Of a stretch of DNA of 64,000 bases, positions 8,976-14,914 are shown piece by piece. Position 1 is the first letter of the stretch, and each line of letters begins with the position of its first letter. Origin of the DNA: Candidatus Poribacteria bacterium (GTDB lineage Bacteria > Poribacteria > WGA-4E > WGA-3G); assembly GCA_022826805.1 (NCBI GenBank), contig JAJDUH010000013.1:1-64000 (forward strand). Reading direction: 5' to 3'. Below the pieces are notes generated by a model that did no database searches, was not told the DNA's origin, and saw only the letters and a program-made list of their open reading frames with translations. Both the position numbers and the translations under genes were made by a program.

Positions 8976-9383
8976 ATGCCAAATGCCTCTATCGGAGAAA
9001 TCAGGTCAAAACTCAATTCAAATTATGTTCGCAAATTCATTGAACCTATCGTAGATCCAATATATGAAGATTCTCATGAAGCGTGTCTATTAGAATTGGG
9101 TTCCGGGGATTGGTTCGGTTATATTCAATATATTGATTTGAATAACTATATTGCAAATATAAAGTGTCACGCCCGAACTAAGGAAGAACTGATTGCCTTG
9201 CTCACTGACAAACTTCATGAAGTCATAGAATGGGAAGAAAATGAACATGATAGGCGGCTTGAGAAAGCTATAGAAGCAGGAGCGTTTGATAGTCTCGCTG
9301 AAAAAGCCGCACAAAATGCCAGCGAAGGTAAATGTTACGATTGGGAGACCCTTCAGGAAATGTTGTCAAAAAATGCACAATAG
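8976..9383 (+). CDS. Probable antitoxin / partner of a RelE-ParE-like toxin
   Basis: A protein of 135 residues that I do not recognise as a named family. AGGAAG sits 7 bases before the ATG. The N-terminal half contains LELGSGDWFGYIQYID. The C-terminal part (about 85-135) is a charged helical segment, LEKAIEAGAFDSLAEKA, of the sort antitoxins use to wrap a toxin. It overlaps the next gene by 11 bases, a common arrangement in type II toxin-antitoxin operons. The antitoxin role is inferred from position and size alone; no classic DNA-binding fold is evident. Confidence 0.5.
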   Translation: MPNASIGEIRSKLNSNYVRKFIEPIVDPIYEDSHEACLLELGSGDWFGYIQYIDLNNYIANIKCHARTKEELIALLTDKLHEVIEWEENEHDRRLEKAIEAGAFDSLAEKAAQNASEGKCYDWETLQEMLSKNAQ

Positions 9384-9636
9384 CTTTGATGGAGATTTTT
9401 ACGATTCTTTGGACAAGTTACCTCCTAAGGTTAAGAATGCTGTTTCAAGGAAATTTGGGTTGTTTTTTCAGAATCCCAGACACAATTCGCTTCGGTTTAA
9501 AAAAGTAGGAAGATATTGGTCTCTTCGGATCAATAATAGTTACCGCGCGTTAGCACGTGGTGATTTTGAAAATCTGACTTGGTTTTGGGTCGGTAAACAT
9601 GATGATTATGAGAGAATTATAAGTATGGGTTTCTGA
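9373..9636 (+). CDS. RelE/ParE-superfamily toxin-like protein
   Basis: Starting at the ATG at 9373 gives 87 residues with the length and pattern of RelE/ParE/HigB-type toxins: helical N-terminus (SFDGDFYDSLDKLPP), then basic strands (RFKKVGRYWSLRI, YRALARGD) and a terminal TWFWVGKHDDYERII segment. The last motif, W.G.H..Y, is characteristic of the superfamily. Members cut ribosome-bound mRNA or poison gyrase; which applies here cannot be told. It overlaps the upstream putative antitoxin by 11 bases. An upstream in-frame start at 9286 would lie inside the antitoxin gene and is less likely. Confidence 0.72.
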   Translation: MHNSFDGDFYDSLDKLPPKVKNAVSRKFGLFFQNPRHNSLRFKKVGRYWSLRINNSYRALARGDFENLTWFWVGKHDDYERIISMGF

Positions 9637-9667
9637 ACAGAATATCTTTTTAAAAAGGATGCCAAAA

Positions 9668-10231
9668 ATGGATAAGAAAGAGTTTGTACCAGCAAGTATC
9701 AGGTTTCCCGTGCATGTGGATTTTGATTCCTGCATGGAGCATGTGGATTATAACTTGAAGAGATTGTCAGAATTGTTAACAAACGAGGGACGTGTGAGTT
9801 ACCTTGAAATTTTAAATTATATTGTGCCGGTTATTACGAATATATGTAAAATAGTAGAACCGCCTACCAAAAAACAGAGAACGCATACTTTTTGCCTAAA
9901 AACCCGTTTTGATTCCTGTCACGAAGAAGATATAGAAAACCTAAAAAAGGAATGGAAGCGAATTAGAGGTAATCATATTTATGGTAGACTTAAAGATTCA
10001 CGTAATACAGCAGCTGTACACGTAAACAGTTTGCATCAAGGGTATAGGGATACTCAGAAGTTCTTAGTAGAAGAGGCGATATATGTAATTAAGCGTGAGG
10101 AGCATTTGAGGGATTTGATATCCAAGATAAAATCTTTGATATATAATACCGAAATATCGGTACAGAAAAAAGAAAGCAGCCCCTTAAATGTAGATATTAC
10201 GTCAATAAGAGTGGTCAAGGAGTCAGAATGA
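9668..10231 (+). CDS. Hypothetical protein, helical (187 aa)
   Basis: I do not recognise this protein. A start at 9668 is preferred because AAAAAGG ends 9 bases upstream; the alternative ATG at 9659 touches that site. The product is mostly charged helix. Notable parts are YLEILNYIVPVITNICKIVEP near 40, several cysteines, and a basic segment KKEWKRIRGNHIYGRL near 100. The nucleotide composition is AT-rich compared with neighbours, which suggests recent acquisition. It follows the toxin gene by about 31 bases and may be co-transcribed with it. Its stop at 10229-10231 abuts the duplicated gene remnant. Confidence 0.55.
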   Translation: MDKKEFVPASIRFPVHVDFDSCMEHVDYNLKRLSELLTNEGRVSYLEILNYIVPVITNICKIVEPPTKKQRTHTFCLKTRFDSCHEEDIENLKKEWKRIRGNHIYGRLKDSRNTAAVHVNSLHQGYRDTQKFLVEEAIYVIKREEHLRDLISKIKSLIYNTEISVQKKESSPLNVDITSIRVVKESE

Positions 10232-10312
10232 AACTATGATGAGAAAGTTTTGGCCTACGAAGACCTCTATTGGGTCTTATTAAATTCTGCCGAATTTTCG
10301 CTTAATCATTAG
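10232..10312 (+). pseudogene. Remnant 3' end of a second DUF1549/DUF1553 gene
   Basis: Read in frame from 10232, this stretch encodes NYDEKV then LAYEDLYWVLLNSAEFSLNH and a TAG at 10310-10312. The 20 residues plus stop are identical to the C-terminus of the gene ending at 8827. At DNA level the two copies differ at several third or synonymous positions (TAT/TAC, CTT/CTC, TTG/TTA, AAC/AAT). The fragment therefore came from a paralogue that was under selection for its protein, rather than from a recent copy. No upstream part of that gene remains. Confidence 0.8.
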
Positions 10313-10349
10313 TTTGCAGGGTCTAAGCGGCTATACTGCAGAAATAAAA

Positions 10350-10375
10350 GGCACAGGCTAACAGCCTATGCTACA
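10350..10375 (-). repeat. REP palindrome upstream of the RAYT gene (reverse orientation)
   Basis: Arms CACAGGCT and AGCCTATG flank a 3-base loop, ending in CTAC (GTAG on the minus strand). It mirrors the REPs downstream of the RAYT gene, so the transposase gene is bracketed by oppositely oriented palindromes. Confidence 0.75.
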
Positions 10376-10390
10376 AGAGATATAAGCAAG

Positions 10391-11110
10391 ATGAGTCAGA
10401 ATGAACTTAAATCGTTTTACCGTCGTAATTTGCCTCATATACAGACACCAGGGGCAACTTTCTTTGTGACATTCCAGCTTGTAGGATCTATACCACAGCA
10501 TGTATTAGCACAATGGAGAACGGAGAAATTGCAATTTGACAGAGAGAAATCAAGATTGCTCAGGTTGCAAAATGTCTCTGAGCCCGCGTCAACGCAACAT
10601 AAACATTTGGAATGGAGACGACAATGGTTCCGAAAATTTGAACAAACCTTAGACGGTGCGGAAAGTGGCCCTGTATGGCTCAAAGATGCTCGGATTGCCA
10701 AAGAGATAGCGGAAAGTCTGCATTACCGAGATGGAAAAATGTATTGCTTGGATGCCTATTGCATCATGTCAAACCATGTTCATGTTGTATTTACGCCTCT
10801 CGCTGTGCCATCTTTGAAAACAGACGTTGTTAATTCGGCAGAGGATACAGCACAAACAAAGGATTTGTGCTACAATACACTTTCTTCTATTATGCAGTCC
10901 CTTAAGGGGTATACAGCTCGCAAAGCTAACCGTCTCTTAGGGCGGAGTGGTGCATTTTGGCAGCAAGAAAGTTACGATCACGTTGTTCGAGATGCAGCGG
11001 AGTGGCAACGGACTATCGTCTATGTTCTTAATAATCCTGTAAAAGCGGGTTTAGTGGACAGGTGGGAAAAGTGGCAGTGGAGTTATTGCCGATGTAGCAT
11101 AGACTGTTAG
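10391..11110 (+). CDS. REP-associated tyrosine transposase (RAYT, Y1 HUH family)
   Basis: A protein of 239 residues of the IS200-like Y1 superfamily. The HUH metal-binding motif is His129-Val-His131 in MSNHVHVVF. The catalytic tyrosine is Tyr195 in QQESYDHVVR, followed by YVLNNPVKAGLV, typical of RAYTs. Such enzymes nick single-stranded REP hairpins next to a GTAG tetranucleotide and are thought to spread REPs. Consistent with this, the gene is flanked by GTAG-prefixed palindromes. The reading frame ends inside one of them: the stop codon (11108-11110) is the loop-and-stem part of the REP at 11094-11118. The upstream ribosome binding site is weak. No accessory TnpB is present. Confidence 0.9.
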   Translation: MSQNELKSFYRRNLPHIQTPGATFFVTFQLVGSIPQHVLAQWRTEKLQFDREKSRLLRLQNVSEPASTQHKHLEWRRQWFRKFEQTLDGAESGPVWLKDARIAKEIAESLHYRDGKMYCLDAYCIMSNHVHVVFTPLAVPSLKTDVVNSAEDTAQTKDLCYNTLSSIMQSLKGYTARKANRLLGRSGAFWQQESYDHVVRDAAEWQRTIVYVLNNPVKAGLVDRWEKWQWSYCRCSIDC

Positions 11111-11118
11111 TCTGTGCC
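11094..11118 (+). repeat. REP palindrome overlapping the RAYT stop codon
   Basis: GTAG (11094-11097) is followed by arm CATAGACT, loop GTT and arm AGTCTGTG, with one G-T wobble pair. The final five codons of the RAYT gene (C-S-I-D-C) and its stop are encoded by this repeat. Confidence 0.8.
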
Positions 11119-11136
11119 TTTCTTGTGCTATCTTCT

Positions 11137-11184
11137 GTAGCATAGGCTGTTAGCCTGTGCCATCGTAGTTGTAGCATAGACTGC
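11137..11184 (+). repeat. REP palindrome plus half-REP
   Basis: A full copy at 11137-11161 has GTAG, arm CATAGGCT, loop GTT and arm AGCCTGTG. A truncated copy with only GTAGCATAGACTG follows at 11171-11183. Both are in the same orientation as the REP over the RAYT stop. Confidence 0.75.
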
Positions 11185-11255
11185 AATATGATATGAATTG
11201 TCCAAAATTTACTATGGCATCTATTGGAAAATCGCGATAAGGAAGAAAAATTGAA

Positions 11256-11552
11256 ATGGAAATCAAATTAGGCAGAATAAAGGTTGAACCGCAAGATATC
11301 ACGTCAGGCGACCCTGAGGATCCCTTTGAGTGTGCGATTGCTCATGCATTGCATCGTAGCGGTTATGTTGATCCAATTGTTAGTTTTATGAGTATAGAAA
11401 TCCACGAGAACGAAACAGAGTATTTGTGTAGCGATGCTATGGTCGATTGGCAATGCAATCTCATAGAAAGCGAACCCGTCGGTCCAATCACGCTGGTATT
11501 TGATGAGAAAAATGAAAGAGTCTACCTCGAAAGCGAATACCAACAGCAGTAA
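11256..11552 (+). CDS. Hypothetical small acidic protein (98 aa)
   Basis: I do not recognise this protein. It is an acidic product of 98 residues with probable beta strands (GPITLVFDEKNERVYLE) and a conserved-looking core HALHRSGYVDPIVSF. AAGGAAG lies about 13 bases before the ATG, a long spacing. It lies between clusters of REP elements and 241 bases before the Mrr-like gene. There is no evidence for a shared operon with either neighbour. Length, start and codon use are compatible with a real gene. Confidence 0.5.
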   Translation: MEIKLGRIKVEPQDITSGDPEDPFECAIAHALHRSGYVDPIVSFMSIEIHENETEYLCSDAMVDWQCNLIESEPVGPITLVFDEKNERVYLESEYQQQ

Positions 11553-11673
11553 AGGGTAGGCGAGTTTGACTTTCGTAGGTAATTTCCTTGTCCAGCATTG
11601 TGTTATTCTATGTTAATCTCAGCTCGGAATAAGAGTTCCATGAGGGTTCCTCCAACAGATACTTGCATCTTTC

Positions 11674-11698
11674 GTAGCATAGACTGTTAGTCTGTACA
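11674..11698 (+). repeat. REP palindrome
   Basis: GTAG then arm CATAGACT, loop GTT and arm AGTCTGTA. This is a near copy of the element at 11094 and lies in the 241-base gap before the Mrr-like gene. No other feature was seen in that gap. Confidence 0.7.
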
Positions 11699-11793
11699 GG
11701 ATTCCAACGCATATTGCCACTTGATGCTACAATAATCGTTCTACCCAGTTCACGTTATATTATTCTCACGTTTTACAAGGAAAGAGATGGCCC

Positions 11794-12648
11794 ATGAGAG
11801 CAGGAACAAAAATGGCAATCGATCCAACTACAGGACAAAAATATGTGATAGAACTACCGGACTCTGAAGCAGTCAAACAGGAGATTCTTAAACTTGATTA
11901 TCCACCCGACGGAATTACGATGATAGACGCAACACGGAGATTAGAGGAAAAATTTGAGTTGTCTGAAGAACAAAAAGCAGCACAGACAAAGAGGGGTGAG
12001 CGATATCTTGGCTTTTTTCACTATGAGGTAGTTGTCCCTGAATTCAAAAAACTCTTAAATGAGGGAAAATTGAAACAACCAGGAGGAAAAGGAAAACCTT
12101 ATGTCCTCTCTCGCAAGATACCACCACCACCTCCGCCTGATGGGGATATTGAAGAAATTTATCAACAAATTAGAGAAAAAGTAGCTGGAGACTTACTTCA
12201 GCAAATTAAAGCAAATTCCCCTGCTTTTTTTGAAAACCTTGTTATTGATCTTCTTGTTAAAATGGGATATGGTGGTTCGAGAGAAGATGCGGAAGCCGTG
12301 GGACGTAGTGGTGACGGTGGAATTGACGGTGTTATTAACCAAGATAGACTCGGTCTTGATGTCGTTTACGTTCAAGCGAAACGGTGGAAAAACAATGTAG
12401 GAGCACCTGAAATTGCTGGTTTTGCAGGAGCGTTAGCAGGACAAGGTGCTAACAAAGGAATTTTCATTACAACGTCCGATTTTACCAAAGCTGCTAAAGA
12501 CTATGATGCTGCGGGTTTCAAAATTATTCTCATTGATGGAAAACGGCTTGCACAACTGATGATTGACCATAATGTCGGGGTTTCTACAGTGAAAACTTAT
12601 GAAATCAAGCGAGTCGATTCTGATTATTTTATTCAAGATGTTGGGTAA
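11794..12648 (+). CDS. Mrr-like restriction endonuclease
   Basis: A protein of 284 residues. The N-terminal half (20-110) resembles the winged-helix Mrr_N domain, followed by a short proline run (PPPPPP near 110-116). The C-terminal Mrr_cat domain (about 125-280) has the conserved Glu147 (FFENLV), GDGGIDGVI with Asp178, and VYVQAKRW with Gln194-Ala-Lys196. These form the D..QxK variant of the PD-(D/E)xK site found in Mrr proteins. The E. coli relative is a type IV enzyme cutting modified DNA. Here no methylase is adjacent, which fits a type IV role. AAGGAAAGAG precedes the first ATG; a second in-frame ATG at 11812 also has an AGGA upstream. Confidence 0.85.
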   Translation: MRAGTKMAIDPTTGQKYVIELPDSEAVKQEILKLDYPPDGITMIDATRRLEEKFELSEEQKAAQTKRGERYLGFFHYEVVVPEFKKLLNEGKLKQPGGKGKPYVLSRKIPPPPPPDGDIEEIYQQIREKVAGDLLQQIKANSPAFFENLVIDLLVKMGYGGSREDAEAVGRSGDGGIDGVINQDRLGLDVVYVQAKRWKNNVGAPEIAGFAGALAGQGANKGIFITTSDFTKAAKDYDAAGFKIILIDGKRLAQLMIDHNVGVSTVKTYEIKRVDSDYFIQDVG

Positions 12649-12702
12649 TATTGGAATTGAAAGTAGGTAGAATGGGGAACGTATAAGTTAACGGATTATA
12701 TA

Positions 12703-12812
12703 TGCACAGCCTAAAGGCTATGCTACAAAGGAAGGTGCAAGGGAGGCACAGGCTGACAGCCTATGCTACAAAGAAAAACACATGTAGGCATAGCCTAACA
12801 GGCTATGCTACA
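12703..12812. repeat. Cluster of three REP palindromes in mixed orientation
   Basis: Copies lie at 12703-12727 (loop AA, minus orientation), 12745-12770 (minus orientation) and 12784-12812. The last has perfect arms CATAGCCT/AGGCTATG, with GTAG at its left end and CTAC at its right end, so it is symmetrical. The arrangement resembles bacterial interspersed mosaic elements built from REPs. It lies 30 bases before the next start codon. Confidence 0.75.
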
Positions 12813-12841
12813 CCAAATACAAGTAAAAGGAGAATTGTATT

Positions 12842-13564
12842 ATGTATAGATTTTTGTTATTTATCGCTGTCTGTGCAATGATTTTTGGAATCGCTGGACT
12901 CGCGACAGCACAAACCTATTTTGAAGATAATTTTGATGACCCAAAAGCATCCGCAGATAAATGGGTGCCTCTCTTCGGCGAATGGGAATTCAAAAATGAT
13001 GAATACCATCAGCTCCAGAATGCCTCTAACTGCATGAGTGTTGTCGCCGATGAATTTTGGGATGACGCTTGGAACGAGTACACTTTTGAGGTAAGAGGCA
13101 GCAAAGTCAGTGGTGCCGAAGGTTTCCTGATTATGTTCCGCTGCCAAGGCTTAATGCAGCCCCGTGGACAGGCACTTGAAGACCATCCGCCGCGTATGGA
13201 AAAACTCAAACCATCACTGGAGTACTGGTGGAACCTCGGTGGCTGGGGCAATACCCGCTCTCAGGTTGAATCGTGGGGCGGCAAAGCTGGTGCCCATAGT
13301 AATCATACCATCGACGAAAAAGATTGGTATAACATCAAGATTGTCAATACGCCTGATAGTTACACCGTGATTCTTGACGATGAAGAAGTCGCCAAAGTGG
13401 ACGATGACACCGAAGGCGGTGTCGGACGCGTCGGCCTCGCAACGTGGAGAACGGTTGCTAACTATGACGATGTCGTGGTTTATGGACCAGATGGACCGTC
13501 ATTGCCTGTTGATGCAAAGAGTAAGCTGGCAACAACCTGGGCGCATCTCAAGTCAGTGAGATAG
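12842..13564 (+). CDS. Secreted LamG/3-keto-disaccharide hydrolase-like protein
   Basis: A protein of 240 residues with a clear signal peptide (LLFIAVCAMIFGIAGLATA, cleavage before Gln). The mature part starts YFEDNFDDP, a typical opening strand of concanavalin-like jelly rolls. It continues through DWYNIKIVNTPDSYTVILDD and VGRVGLATW, the pattern seen in DUF1080 and related domains. It probably binds or hydrolyses a glycan outside the cytoplasm. The C-terminal motif KLATTWAHLKSVR parallels that of the protein at 5009-5863. AGGAG lies 9 bases before the ATG. Confidence 0.7.
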   Translation: MYRFLLFIAVCAMIFGIAGLATAQTYFEDNFDDPKASADKWVPLFGEWEFKNDEYHQLQNASNCMSVVADEFWDDAWNEYTFEVRGSKVSGAEGFLIMFRCQGLMQPRGQALEDHPPRMEKLKPSLEYWWNLGGWGNTRSQVESWGGKAGAHSNHTIDEKDWYNIKIVNTPDSYTVILDDEEVAKVDDDTEGGVGRVGLATWRTVANYDDVVVYGPDGPSLPVDAKSKLATTWAHLKSVR

Positions 13565-13594
13565 ATTTTAACTTTAAACACTGCAATAACCTAC

Positions 13595-13622
13595 AGCGCG
13601 GGGCAGTGCTGCCTCGCGCTAC
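13595..13622 (-). repeat. GTAG-prefixed long hairpin (minus orientation)
   Basis: Arms AGCGCG/CGCGCT and GGCAG/CTGCC form an imperfect 12-pair stem with a two-base loop, ending in CTAC. It stands 30 bases after the stop of the secreted protein gene and could also stop transcription, but has no T-run. Confidence 0.5.
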
Positions 13623-13744
13623 CTTTATACAGAACCCTTCTAATTTTTCGGAAGTATGCAAGAACACGTTCAAACCGAAACCTCCGGTCCCACCTTTCAG
13701 ACCTGTATCACAACCCCGCATGGACGGATAGGAATTGATAAAAA

Positions 13745-14914
13745 ATGTTGAGCTATTTTTTACCCCCGCGAATTGAATTTGGAGACGGGAGTATCCAAAA
13801 CTTGGGTGGGCACGTCAAAGCGTTTGATGGCAAGAAGCCACTCTTGGTGAGTGATGCTGGTGTTATCAATGCCGGTATCCTCGCTAAGGCGACAGATGCG
13901 TTGGAAGCATGCGATTTAGCGCATGCCACGTATTCAGACATCGAACCGAACCCTACAGACATCAGCATCACACACGGCGTAGAGGTTTACAAAGCGGAAG
14001 CATGCGATGTCGTTATCGCTGTCGGTGGCGGCAGTGTGATGGATGCCGCGAAAGCCATTCGTCTCTTGACAACCCATGAACCGCCGTTGGAACCTTACTA
14101 CGTTGATGTTGGTGGAATTGACAGGATCCGAGACGATATGCCTCCCTTAATATGCGTTCCGACCACCGCTGGCACCGGCAGCGAGGTCTCACAAGGCGCA
14201 ATCATTACGGATACATCACTACAGACAACTAATCGGTGGCGAAAGCGCGCAATCGGTACGCCGTTCAACATGGCAAACGTAGCACTCCTTGATCCCGGCA
14301 TAACACTCGGCATGCCGCCTGCACTTACCGCTGCGACGGGTATGGATGCCATTACCCACGGTATTGAAGCGTATGTGGCAACGAGATACCATCCGATTGC
14401 TGAAGGCGTCGCGTTGCAGGCACTCAAAATGTTGAGTGCCAATATCCAGCAGGTTTATCATCACGGTGTGGATGTCGTCGCGCGGGGAGAAATGCTCCTT
14501 GGATCCTGCATGGCAGCGTTTTCATTCCAGAAGGGTCTCGGCGCCGTTCATTCGCTGGCGCATCAACTCTCTACGGACGCACCTATCCCACATGGTGTAG
14601 CGAACGCGATTCTCCTCCCGCCTGTTATGGAGTTCAACTTCTCTCATGCCAGCGAGAAGTACGCAGAAGTCGCACGTGCTTTAGGGATAGATACCACTGA
14701 CATGGATACGGACGCGGCAGGACGTGCCGCCATTGATAAAATTCGGGAGTTCAACGTTGAACTAAATATGCCAGCAGGGCTTGGAACTGCCGGCTTGGAT
14801 CGAGATAAGATTCCAAAACTCGCAGCAGATGCAATGCTCGATCACTGCCACAAGTTCAATCCGAGAGAGTGTACGGAAGAAGACATGCTCGCTTTATTTG
14901 AAGCGTCGTTTTAA
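13745..14914 (+). CDS. Iron-containing alcohol dehydrogenase
   Basis: A protein of 389 residues of the group III (Fe-dependent) alcohol dehydrogenase family, which uses NAD(P) to interconvert alcohols and aldehydes or related substrates. The nucleotide motif VGGGSVMDAAKAI lies near 97, PTTAGTGSEVS near 140, and the metal ligands are in DAITHGIEAY and the HSLAHQLS/PHGVANAILLP segments. AGGAAT precedes the ATG. The 3' end overlaps the convergent downstream gene by 4 bases. The natural substrate (1,3-propanediol, lactaldehyde, phosphonate or other) cannot be read from context. Confidence 0.88.
   Translation: MLSYFLPPRIEFGDGSIQNLGGHVKAFDGKKPLLVSDAGVINAGILAKATDALEACDLAHATYSDIEPNPTDISITHGVEVYKAEACDVVIAVGGGSVMDAAKAIRLLTTHEPPLEPYYVDVGGIDRIRDDMPPLICVPTTAGTGSEVSQGAIITDTSLQTTNRWRKRAIGTPFNMANVALLDPGITLGMPPALTAATGMDAITHGIEAYVATRYHPIAEGVALQALKMLSANIQQVYHHGVDVVARGEMLLGSCMAAFSFQKGLGAVHSLAHQLSTDAPIPHGVANAILLPPVMEFNFSHASEKYAEVARALGIDTTDMDTDAAGRAAIDKIREFNVELNMPAGLGTAGLDRDKIPKLAADAMLDHCHKFNPRECTEEDMLALFEASF

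Noticed and set aside
12703..12812. A possible small CRISPR array
   Set aside because: The repeats are palindromic, alternate in orientation, begin or end with GTAG/CTAC, and the gaps between them are short and irregular. No cas gene is nearby.
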